The notes beneath the pieces are model-generated. The model ran no database searches, was not told the DNA's origin, and was given only the letters and a program-made list of their open reading frames with translations. The position numbers and the translations under genes were made by a program. Positions 49,294 through 59,856 of a stretch of 64,000 bases of DNA are shown piece after piece (within the stretch, counting starts at the first letter, position 1; every line of letters starts with the position of its first letter). The stretch comes from Diploscapter coronatus (Eukaryota; Nematoda; Chromadorea; Rhabditida; Rhabditidae). Where the stretch lies: positions 39,633,249-39,697,248 of the forward strand of contig OZ038423.1 in assembly GCA_964036155.1 (NCBI GenBank), read 5' to 3'.

Positions 49294-50615
49294 TTAATTA
49301 TCGTCGTCGCTCCCCGATTCGTACTCGTTTCCAGCGTCCTCATTCACTATGTCATTGCGCATCGCCTGATCCAACAGAGCTGCCACATCGGCGTCCTGAA
49401 ATGAAAAATATATTAAAATGATAAAAATAAAATGAATCCTAGGAAATTCGAACAATGGAGGAAGTTAGGATTAGATTAGAAGAGAATAAAAATCAATTCA
49501 ATTGTGTAGAATTTGGATTCCCGAGCCTTTCAAAAACTAACTTCATCCAACCTTCAATCCAAAACTGTCTTACTTTAGCGATATCAAGCGGAGTGGCTCT
49601 CTGCTGATTCCTCAGCCAGACATTAGCCCCTTTGTCGAGCAGCATCTGTACGCAGTCCTTGTGACCTCTCCACGAGGCTGCGTGAAGGGGCGTGTCACCC
49701 AGTTTGTTCTGCAAACAGATTTCATTGGAAAAATCTCGATCCGGTATGGAACTATTCATAATAGTTGCCAGTTTGCAACAAAAATTGATGATCTATAGCA
49801 AAATGCTATAAATGAGGGAACTTGTTACAAGTTACTCTATAATCTGTATTTTTTTTTTTTTTTAAACCTGACCTGAGAAGAGACAGAAATATTCGGCAGT
49901 TCGAGGAGATACTTGACGATTTCCGTGTGCCCTCCGTGACAGGCCCAATACAGAGCGGTAGAGCCGGATTTGTCGAGCGAGTTTACGGAGACCTGAAGAT
50001 AGATTCAACTTCATTTCAAACTGCTCTAATATACCTGCTCCTGAATGCATTCCTTCAGAAAGGGGAAGTTGCCTCGTTTTGCTGCTTCGTGAAGGGGGTT
50101 CGGGAGTTCTTCCACGTTTTCGCTGGCTACTGAAAATTTGAAAAATCTTCATTCCATGAAAAATAAGAAGAAAAGAAAAGTTGCAAACTTCTTCTATTTC
50201 CTAGCAAAACGAATATAAAAGTTCTAATTAGCTGCGTGTTGCTTTGAATTTTTCGACCTACCATAATTAGCAGGAACGAGTCCCTTTCTGCCTCCGCAAC
50301 TTGCAGGCAGCCAGTCGTCGTTCGGTCCTTTATCACTCACATACAACAGATCGCCTTCCGAAAACGACATTTCTTGGTCCTGCAAGCAAAAGATTGCCAA
50401 TCTAATCTGTCCTATTGGGTGTTATTCATTGTCTTCAGAAATTCCGGAGATCGTTACTCTTTCCTTGGGATTTTAAAAATAAAGGAAGAAAGTATAAAGA
50501 GGAAAAATATTGAAAAACCAAGAAAGATACTCACGCTCCTTGCCGAATAGTCATAGAGAGCCCTGTAGACTTTAACTCTGCCAGGTTTGGGTGCGGGTGC
50601 AGGCGGATGGGCCAT
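49294..50615 (-). CDS. OSTF1: Osteoclast-stimulating factor 1-like, SH3 plus ankyrin repeats
   Basis: Intracellular adaptor of about 210 residues. Start 50615 ([20 protein letters not shown]). The SH3 domain (residues ~14-70) has [41 protein letters not shown]. Ankyrin repeats follow: [59 protein letters not shown]; and [20 protein letters not shown]. The C-terminus is acidic ([11 protein letters not shown]), stop at 49294-49296. Domain order, repeat number and acidic tail match OSTF1 over its full length. In animals OSTF1 binds Src-family and cytoskeletal partners; the role in nematodes is not established. It lies head to head with the tail-anchored gene at 50996. Confidence 0.93.
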
Positions 50616-50995
50616 CGATGCACTGAACAAGACGCAAATTATTTATTCATCGAAAAAAATAAATATCGAATGCGTCATCGAAAAAGGGAAATGCAGCGGA
50701 CTCAACAGGTTTCCGCTCAAAACGCGTATCAAGTGGTCGTCGCTTTCTCTTTTCCTTTTCACTTCATTTTTGCGCGTTTTAAAATCTTGCCAATTTCGAA
50801 ATTTTCTTCTTTCCCCGACATTCATAAAACTTCATCCATTTCTCACTGATCGCCTATTTTGAACATCTATTTTTCCAGTCGAAAGTAGTGTTAGCGCAGA
50901 AGAAAGCTTTGTGAACTTATGAGTTTTCCAAATTGACGACATGTGAACTGGACGAGGTTTTAAGAATTTCATTTTTTGACAGAATATTTTTAAGG
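50616..50995. promoter_or_regulatory. Divergent promoter region between OSTF1 and the tail-anchored gene
   Basis: 380 bases between two start codons on opposite strands. The overlapping open frames here show no family features. No defined promoter element is visible. Confidence 0.35.
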
Positions 50996-52566
50996 ATGAC
51001 GAATTTGCCGAATGACTCTCAAGGCTGCGGTAATCTGATGGAGGATGAGAACCTGAATCACCACCAGCATGAGAAGGGCGACCTGCGAATGTCCAGCAGT
51101 CCGGGCAAAGCCTCTATCCACTCGACTAGCAGTCAGCCAGAATACGAGAAGTACATGCAAATCCTCAACACCGCAAAAATGCTCGCTGACAAGAAAGACG
51201 AAGGGGAAGATGTAAGGGTTCTTCTCGATTTCTCGCGAAGAAAAAATAAATCAAATTTGAAGATTCGAGAAGAAGTGGCTCAGCTACGTGCTTTCGTAGA
51301 GGATTTGGACCCGGAAGAAATACCGACTTTCGGAGGCAACCCGATGCTTGTCGTCATGCTTCTCGAGGTGCACTTTTTTCCCAATTTCTTCAAATCTTCA
51401 CAAAATTATGGAATCAAAAAGAAAAAAAAACGATAATCAAAAGAACCTATGAGGATGATTGAAAAGGAAAATGATAAAAGTGTTGATGAACCAACAAAGT
51501 TACTGCTTCTAACCTGCCAATGGGGATTTTCTCTGGCCTTACTTGCTGAAATGTGTAATATTGCGGTTTCTTGAAGGATGAAAAACTGCATAAGGAAAGT
51601 CGCAAATTAGCCTTCTTATCCGAGTGTGTAAACTCGATTAGAGGCAGTAGAAAGTCAGTCATTGACTCAGCGATCTTAAATAGTTTTTTAGTGATCAGAT
51701 AAAAGAGCTGGGATCGATTTGATTTTCAGCAGGAAAACGAAGAATTGCCTCCCCGTGCAGATTCGGCCATCCAGACCTCGCTGACGCCGCCCCCTTCCAG
51801 TCGAGAAGTTCCCGTTCCCCCACTCGAGTTGGAGCAGCTTCGTCATCACGACCTTTCTGCAAGGTACATTTTCAATTATCATTTTTCTTCGGATGAGATT
51901 GAAAGTGTTTGACTTGTGAAATAGGCAGATTAGAAGTTTAAAGTAGAAAAGTTAAAACTAGAGTCTTCTGATGTTAATCATTTTTCAAAACTCCAGAACT
52001 GTGATTGAATTGGTAAAAGGGGGTGTTCAGACTTTCAATTATGAATATTTCCAAACCGGAGTCGGGATTTTTTCTGTAGTGGTATTAATTCTCATTAGAG
52101 CGAGGTGTGATACAAGAAAATTGTGCAGAACGAGAGTCCTTGTGGTCGCACCTCGTTCTAATGGGGATCAATACCACCGCTGATTCCGGAATCGGAATTA
52201 TGATGTCCAAATATCACCGAATGTAGAATATCGTATACCCTTGATTGATAAAATCTTCAATTCATCCGACCAAACTTCAGAGAAAATGCATCGCCGCGTC
52301 GAAGGAGGAAGCGACGTTTGTCTGCCGGAAACGAACTCGATCCTGAGCCTGAGACGGAATTGGAGTCGCTGCCCCGAATGAGTCTGACCGCAGTGAGCAG
52401 TGTGGACTGTCCCCCTTCCCTCTCTGCCTCCCCCATACAGGTCAGACTAGAGAGGTCAGGTCTGTCCTGGGCGGACTTCCTCTATCTGTTCATCGTCATC
52501 GCCATCGTCTATTGGTTCTACAATCACATGTCGCATCACCACTGCACTGCAGATCATCCCATCTAA
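50996..52566 (+). CDS. Predicted tail-anchored coiled-coil protein, unrecognised
   Basis: The start at 50996 (MTNLPNDSQGCGNL) follows a TTTTAAGG context. The preceding in-frame codon at 50933 is TTG, so I use the ATG. The first exon is polar and Ser/His-rich (YEKYMQILNTAKMLADKKDE) and probably ends at a GTAAGG donor near 51209. A 50-60 base intron leads to IREEVAQLRAFVEDLDPEEI, a short heptad-like segment. Exon 3 begins near 51731 (ENEELPPRADSAIQTSLTPP). The last exon (from about 52281) has an Arg/Lys cluster (RRRRKRR), an acidic stretch, then one hydrophobic helix LSWADFLYLFIVIAIVYWFY followed by a His-rich tail and a stop at 52564-52566. The layout is that of a C-tail-anchored protein of ER or outer mitochondrial membrane (for example MFF-like), but I recognise no family. 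Confidence 0.65.
52055..52200. repeat. Fold-back element in an intron of the tail-anchored gene
   Basis: Inner arms of 32 bases at 52079-52110 and 52146-52177 pair with 27 of 32 matches (GTGGTATT..CATTAGA.CGAGGTG). A looser outer match follows (CCGGAGTCGGGATT against CCGATTCCGGAATC). It lacks the ATACTATTTC core, so it may belong to another family. Confidence 0.75.
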
Positions 52567-53072
52567 AACAAGAAAGAAAACGAGGTACATATTTGTATAA
52601 ACATTACCATTTTCTCGAAAAATCATTGATTTTACAAAACGACGATCTATTTTTTTACGTTCTATCTCTACAATTATGTCATTACGTCAAATCCAGTCCT
52701 TTTTTTTGTAAATATCCGAAATATCCTGATGAAAGTATTTATTGGTTTTTTCTAATGCATAATGCATTTATCTATTGTATCTCTATCGAGTTAAAAATGT
52801 AAACACGACGGAAATTCGTAAGAATTTGATAAAATAATCTACAGTACATTTACTTTTCCTATCCTTCTCGTTGTATCAACTTTTTTCTAATTATCGAATC
52901 TCAAAAATTCGATCTCATCTCTTTTTCCGAAGTTTTATCACTGTTTATTGATGTCTTACCCATTTTTTGTGAAAGTAGTCTCACATTTTCAAAGAACCCT
53001 TCATCGTATGAGGCTATTTCCATAATATCTCGTTTTACTATACTCTATTACTTATGAAATGAACGTTACCTA
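52567..53072. other. 3' region of the tail-anchored gene
   Basis: AT-rich sequence with no supported exon. Confidence 0.4.
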
Positions 53073-53396
53073 GCGGGACGAGTAGAGGCGCTGGTGCAAA
53101 CCGCGAATGAAAATAGTGAGAAAAGGAGAGTGCGGCAAGAACGCAGACGGACAAGGAGGGAAGGCCTCGCACCGACGTTAGAGCCCCGAGAAAGAGACAA
53201 CGTTCGTCTCATAGATAATGGAGAGTACTGTAACTTTGTTTTATTCGAGTACTTTTCCACCGAATTTGAAACTTCTTCCGAAAAGTACCTATTTTTAGAA
53301 ATTTCTACATTTTCAGGTAATTCCAACTTTCTTACGTGTATTTCGATTGATCTCTCGTTTTGCCCTATTCAGAAGCTTTTTCAGTTATTTTCCTGA
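53073..53396 (+). CDS. Possible exon encoding an Arg/Glu-rich segment, unknown
   Basis: After an ACCTAG acceptor-like site at 53072, a frame reads RVEALVQTANENSEKRRVRQ, continues with an Arg-rich stretch and APTLEPRERDNVRLIDNGE, and stays open to a TGA near 53396. The first ~150 bases are GC-richer than the flanks, as for real exons here. It could be an alternative 3' exon of the tail-anchored gene or part of a separate gene. No start codon or partner exon is convincing. Confidence 0.3.
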   Translation, partial: AGRVEALVQTANENSEKRRVRQERRRTRREGLAPTLEPRERDNVRLIDNGEYCNFVLFEYFSTEFETSSEKYLFLEISTFSGNSNFLTCISIDLSFCPIQKLFQLFS

Positions 53397-54237
53397 GCTT
53401 ACCGAATAAATCTAAAAATCGGCATAATAAGTTTATTTCCGAAAACTAATAATGTGAAGATCAAAATATACGAATTACAAACAAGAGAATAAGGAGTACG
53501 ATAGAAAATAGGAAAAGAAATGTAAGGAACCTGTGGTAAAAAAGCAAGTGTCCCATTGAAAACGAATGAATTTGCTAAATAATTGTGATCCGGAAAATTT
53601 AATTTACAAGAGAATAGGCTCTATGAGTGAATTCTAGTGATTTCATGATTTTTGTCCAATTTGAAAATAGAAATTTCAGATTTACGAAAAAATCAGCTCA
53701 GAAGTTATTTCTAGAAGGGTGAAAGCAGACGTTTTCCACCACAGATATCCCTTATGCGATGTGAATTATTCCAATCAGCTTTACAATTACTACCCTTGGT
53801 AATGGCACGAGAGGCGATGACGACGAATTCTTGCGGTGGAAAAGTCCTAATTTTGAATGAAATAATGAGAGAAAAAGTAAAGATTAGAAGAAACGGGGCG
53901 ACGTAAAATAACGAAGGAAAAGAAAAGTTGGATCAAACATTCCAAATCGTGAAAATGAAGATAAACTTTCTCAGTGATCAAGAACCAAAATTAGCAAAAA
54001 TGAGAACTTCCCATAAAAATGAAAGAATGGAATTGCTTTTAAAGTTATCACTACTTGCTCAAATTTTAAATAAAAATTTTCAAAGAAAATTATAATATAC
54101 GATAAAATGAAAATGAAAAGAATTAGAGAAACAGGGAAATGAACGACTTGTGCGTGGACTCGTGTGGTTGAAATTGAACATTCAGTTGGCCTTTCTGTTC
54201 CTTCTCTTTGCTCCCAAACTTCAATCGATTAATCGAC
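53397..54237. other. Convergent intergenic region, nothing seen
   Basis: About 840 AT-rich bases upstream in plus coordinates of the zinc-finger stop codon. No exon, hairpin or repeat is apparent. Confidence 0.45.
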
Positions 54238-57200
54238 TCATGCGTCCTCAGTCTCCCGCTTGTGAATGATATCCTTGAACTGTTCCAGAGCTTCCCTTGT
54301 GTCATTGTAGATGTTACGGGCTGCTCTGAAAAGAAACAAATTGGTGACGCTATTTCGATCGAGTGAAATTTTTTTTTAAAATTTCGATGAGTTTCAAGAG
54401 AAAAAATCATAACAGTATCCTTTTCAAACATGGAAACACCTTTGCATTAGGGACGATACAATAAAGATATTTTGAAAATTGATTTCGATTTACCACTCAA
54501 CAGTTTGATCTCTTGTATTTTGTATCCCTGCGCTACCCTTACGCCCTCGTAGCTTTTACCTCCATTTCTAGAAAGTAGCATGAGAAAGAGAAAAAGAGTA
54601 AAAATTACAAGATAAAAAATAGAAGAGGTCAAAATTTCAATTCGAATCCGGCTTTTGTTAAAATTTCGATTTGTATCGCAATTGTCATCTAGTCCCAGCT
54701 TTATAAACCAACATAGAAGCTGATCTTTAGAAATGAAGAAAGGAAAACTCGACAATTAAAAAAATTCTTACAGCAGTGCCTCAGCAGCTTCAAGCGTCTT
54801 ATTCTTGACATCGGTCTCGTGGCCGTACTTCTTGAACACGATTTCCAGAGCCAAATCGTCTATCCGAGAGGCGGTTCGTTTTCTCTGGCACTGTAAATTC
54901 GACACATTGTCTTGACTTGTCTTCAAACTCATTCCTACCTTGCGTTCGTCACTGTTGAGTTCAGTGGTGGTTTTCTGGGGAATGATAGCGAAGATTTTCG
55001 CTTCCATCTCATCGCACTCTTGCTCTTCTTTGCCGAGAATAGACTAAAATAAAAATGATAAGACTCTTTTTCGCAAAATAAACCAAACATAGATATTCAA
55101 ATCATCAGTACGATTTTTAGACTTCAAGAAAGGAGTTTAAAGATCAAAAATCTACTGTCAATTTGCCACTTATTCCAATTGATTTTTACCTTATCAACGA
55201 ATCTGGGATGGACAGTGAAGTCCTTGCTGCAGAGCAACCGATGGCGGGTCATTTCTGCGCCCAGCATGGTCGAGTAGCCACAAGAACAGCTGGAATGGAG
55301 CTGTCCTTCATAACGATGCTCTTTTTTAACTAACCGATAGACGTTGTTGTCCTTCTGTGTCTCGTCGATCCCCCCTCGTTCCGTTTCTATGTCCAATTCT
55401 TCCAGCTTCAAGCGACGGGCTAAATAATGACACGATGAATTATAGGGCTTCAAAGTGAAAAGTTAACGACTTGGAAACAAGTTTGACCTAAGACAAATGA
55501 GAATTTTAACTTTGAAAAATAAGCAAGAAAAGATTACAGACAGAAATGCAATAGCTAAGAAGAAATTAATCTTGAAGGAAAATAGATTGGAAAAAGGTAT
55601 ATGATGATAACTTCGATGATTATTTCCTTACCCATAGCAGACTTGAGGTACTTCTCCTCTAAGCACATCGCGCACATGCCCTTGTCCATCTTCTTGCAGT
55701 CCCTGCATCTGTTCGAACTCTTCTTCGAGCGCAACTTCCACACTGCCTTTGGACGATTCCACTGCTCGGGGGTCTATAAAAAGTCAAATTTCGAAATTGC
55801 AGAAAAGAAAAAAATGAAATGAAATAGCTTCAATAATAAATGCAAGACAAAACTCGCAAATTCATCAGTTTTGAAAGTGAAATGGCGTCAATCAAAAAGA
55901 ATGCGAAAGATCGGGATGAGTTTTGAAAGAATTCGTTGATAGAATTTCAATCATTCAAAAATAGGCAAAGTTGCTCTACCCTGAACTGAATATGCCACTT
56001 GACGGGAAGAGGGACGTGCTCCTTCTTCTGATGGTCGAATTTGTCCTGGTTGTAGAGGAACACAGCCGCACAGCGACCACAGCCCGAACGGGTTCCTCAA
56101 ATTCATCCGATGAATCAGATGAAAGATAAACTGTTGCTTACTGAGATGCTCCTTCATGTGCGCGACGAACTCCCCTGCCTGAATAGCCGTCCGTTTCCGC
56201 TTGTACGAGGGAACTTCGATCGTGAACATACAAAACGGACACATCATCATTCTGCAACTAATTACATTTGTAAAGGGAATAAAAAGTGATTATCGCTAAA
56301 AAAAAATCTCGGATATCAGTTTTTGAAGCATTCTATATTTGTCTAGGAAAGAATCGAAGAAACAATGAAATTGGGATTGTGCAAAAATTAGTTGACTCCT
56401 TCTTGCAAAAAAAAACGTGAATATTTCAATTGCTCACCCCGTATTGTTGTGTTTCTGGGCGAAATGGTCGAACAGGTGGAGTCTGACGGTGGTTCTGTAG
56501 TTGCATCGTCTGCAGTGGTAGGGGGCCTCGCAAGGGTCGTGCAGAGAGAGGTGAGCACGAATCGCCATGTCGCGAGACATGTCCTTCGGACGGGGAACTT
56601 CCTTCAAACATCAAACAAAGAAATCAATCAGGATTCCACATAACATCTGTACCTTCTCACAGATCCAGCAAGTCCCAGTTTGAACAGCCTCTTTCTGGCG
56701 GGAATGGCAGCGAGTGTAGTGCACCTGAAAATACGAGGTATTATAGAAAAAATGAAACGCTAGTTTTAGTGAAAAATCGAATTTTGAATTTAGGAAATAG
56801 GCAGAAACGATGAGAATCAGGACATTGTATAGCTATTTTGAATTTCAAAAACTGGAAAATTGCAACAAAAACCCCCAACGAAGAATGAAGTTTTTTAAGC
56901 CATGGAGACTAGACAGAGCATTTTTAATTCACTTAAGTTTGTCTAAGACTGCTCAAGAACTCAAGCCACCAACCTGCATCATATTAGGCGTCCTGAATCT
57001 AGCGATACACTGTGGACAGGTGCTCATGATGCCCAAATCGTTCCTCTCTTTGTCGGTGCCCCTTGCGGTGGTCAGATGCGCCCAGATATGGCACACGAAA
57101 TCCACGTTGCCGCGGATCACCCGCTTGCACTGGCCGAACGTGCACTGCAAAATTGATGCTTCATACAAATTCTAATTTCTCGCAAACAAGTCCTACCCAG

Positions 57201-59390
57201 TAGTATATGAACCTGGGTTTGGATTCTTTGTTGAAAAATGCAGGAAGCAATTTGTAAAATGGTGGAGCATTTCTCAATTTTTGGTAGATACTATTTCTTG
57301 ACAAAAATGCTTCCACCAATTACAAGTTGCCAAATAAGATTCTCAAAATTGAAGTGTGGGATAGAATTTCGTCTATTTCTTCTTCTTTTTCTAAATTTGA
57401 ACTAATCCGTTGCTTACCCTGAAGCTAGCATCAGCCATGGTGGGAGCATCCTCCTGCATATTGTCCTTAGCATAGGCCTCGAATGTGTATCTCGACAGTC
57501 TCGCTTCATAATATCGCTTCTCCTGCTCCCTCTCTTTGATGTCGTCTGCAGACATCGGCAGACCATCGCCTGAAAAACCATGGATTTTGAGGAAGAAAAA
57601 TTGTCAAAGGGACTCAAAATTTACACATTCTCATCTGTCCCTTTCCAGATTTGAAAGTCAAGCTGTCCCCATCCCAGAAAGAATGGATTTTTATCACCAC
57701 TGGAGTTGAACATTGTTGAAAATTTGTAGTGCATTTTCGAAATTTTCTAGAACACATCTGCGAACAACTTCAAAAAGTTCTGCTCAAAAATAATAGGAGA
57801 ATTCAAATCGATAATTTCTGCAGAAAGTTGTCGCAAATTAAACTGATTAGGGAAGAAATGAGGAGTTTTTTTAATTTGGAAAGTCGTAAAAAAGGCTAAT
57901 TCTTGCCTTGGCCTAGTTCTTCAATTTGGCTTCAATTTCTACTTTCAATACCTGCAAAATGAGCGCTGTTCCTGTTGGCAGGGACTCGGGCACTGGCGCG
58001 AGTGTTCCTCGACCCGAACGATCCGTTGGTCATGGACGCAGAGGATGGAGAGTCCGAACTGGCTGCACGGGTGAATGAGGCCACTGCAGTGATCGGCACT
58101 CCGTCCGACAGGGGCAGGATCTGACAATAAATGAAAACTAGACACTTGGCCAAAATAGATTGCCCGAGAAACTGCTCAAAAATGGAGAAATTCTAGGGTT
58201 TCTTCTCACACATCAGCCACTTTGGTGAAAATAAAGACTGTTCAAAGTGTTTGCTTGAGAAATAACGAACCAAGTCTGAGTAAAAACTGATCGACAAGGA
58301 AATGAACTCTCTGCTTTGTCCCAAACGGGAAATGAAAATTCTAAATATTTTTGCTTTTATTTTGGTAAAGTCCTAATATTGACTGAAAATAAAAGTTTAA
58401 AGGAATGGATGTTCGTGAATCACCTGCTGGGTGTAGCTGACGTTGGTCTTGGACTTGATTCTATTCCCAGCAGCCCTCTCTGCTCGCATGAACTGTCGTT
58501 GGCTGAGCGGACTGCCCCCGTTCTGGCCACTTGCAGAGGCTGAACTCGAGGTCGTTGGGCCTAAAAATAAACTACTTGCACAAATTCGAATATTGAAATG
58601 AAGTAAAACGCATTTTCTTTGCTGAAGTAAACAATTATTGCGATCAGGCGTGGATCAAATTTGATGTTGAACATATCAGATAATTCAGTTCACACTTGAT
58701 CACGATTCCGTTTTATTCAAACACCAACTTTAGAGCCTCTTGTGATTCATATCCACTTGCACTTGACATCAACTTTTTTCCTCTACCTTTCTCTCATACT
58801 CTCCCAAAAACGAGCGTCGGGCATAAGTTGGTGTAGGTGTCGAGTGAGTGGGGATCACAAAAGGACAAATATTAGTGAGCTGAATTCGACAGAAACAATT
58901 CGATGCGATTACAAAATTCGGCGAAAGTGAATTTTCGACTTTAACTCTTGAAAAATGCTACAAAAAATCAGACCTGTCCCGAGTCCGAGCGCAGAGAGAT
59001 CGAGAGGCCTCGCATTGACGATGCTGACCGAGGCTGTTGCCGAGCTCCTCTCTGCAAAATTCACTTCAATTTCAAGACAAGAACGGGAAAAAGTAATATC
59101 GATTTTTTTTCAGAAGCCGGTAGATACGAAAATCGTCAATTCATTATCTCACGACTTCAAGCAAGCCTCCTTTTGCGACTTCGCGAATGAGATCGTAAAC
59201 GAAAAAATTACTAACTTCTCGTGTGATGACCCAAATTTGGGATTAGTTTGCAGTGCTAAAACTCGTTCTTCTCTACAAAAATAGCAAGAATTTTTGAAAT
59301 TTTAGGTAAGAAACATTTGATCCATACCGTGGTTTTCGATGGTGTCCTCGGGATCGGAGTCCAACTGAATTACTTCTCCGTCAGCCATTT
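54238..59390 (-). CDS. Multi-C2H2 zinc-finger protein with SUMO- and CtBP-interaction motifs
   Basis: About sixteen exons, start 59390, stop TGA at 54238-54240, roughly 660 residues. Exon 1 has VIQLDSDPED, a canonical SUMO-interacting motif. Exon 2 (59057-58974) has PLDLS, a CtBP-binding motif. A Ser/Ala-rich linker follows (58561-58424, 58122-57952). Fingers in order: CTFGQCKRVIRGNVDFVCHI..H; CPQCIARFRTPNMMQVHYTR CH; CWICEK..H; YHCRRCNYRTTVRLHLFDHF..H; CPFCMFTIEVPS ... H; CGRCAAVFLYNQDKFDHQKK..H; a C-x2-C/C-x2-C knuckle (CRDCKKMDKGMCAMC); and CSCGYSTMLGAEMTRHRLLC. The C-terminus is helical (YNDTREALEQFKDIIHKR). Likely a nuclear transcriptional repressor, by motif content. I cannot name an orthologue (nematode repressors such as MEP-1 are one thing to compare). 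It lies 467 bases downstream of the lipase on the same strand. Confidence 0.82.
57247..57331. repeat. Fold-back element in a zinc-finger gene intron
   Basis: The arms at about 57247-57276 (GCAATTTGTAAAATGGTGGA) and 57303-57331 pair with one-base gaps. The short loop holds GATACTATTTCTTGAC, the shared core. Confidence 0.65.
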
Positions 59391-59856
59391 TTCATGCACG
59401 AAAACCGCAGAGATGGAGTCTTTACCTGAAAACGAGCGAAAATTTGCGAAAAATTCACGAAAAATCGATAAAATCAATAAAGAAGAAAGTGAGCGTAAAT
59501 ATTCACAACTGGAGGCAGCATTTATCACGCGTAAATGCATCGAAGAAGGGAGTAGAGGGAACAAAAGCGCCGTATCTAGGGGAATATCGATTTTCGCAAT
59601 TGCAGAAAAGAAAGCGCACAGTCTCATTTCAAAGAGAAGGAAGGAAAACCGCCGAAATAAGATCGAATAAAAATACATATGTTCGATACAAGCCGCAATA
59701 GAAAAGCAACACAAGTACAGCAAAAGAACCACCGAAAAGGTCAAATGTTTATTCCAACAGCATTTGAGCAAGAAAACCCATATCTACGGAAATTTCAAAT
59801 AAATAAATTTTTGCATAAGTTGAACAAATATACCAAGTTTTACAGAAACCTACAAA
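59391..59856. other. Short intergenic gap between the lipase and the zinc-finger gene
   Basis: 466 bases holding the zinc-finger 5' leader. Overlapping low-complexity open frames on both strands (rich in Lys on plus, in Leu/Phe on minus) are not convincing genes. Confidence 0.4.

Noticed and set aside
58955..59284. 109-codon plus-strand frame within the zinc-finger gene
   Set aside because: The coding-like part is the reverse of an exon (59057-58974) that fits the minus-strand gene in phase at both ends.
59370..59771. 133-codon minus-strand frame rich in Leu and Phe, and a Lys-rich plus-strand frame in the same place
   Set aside because: Complementary low-complexity frames around the zinc-finger start; neither has a start context or a domain.
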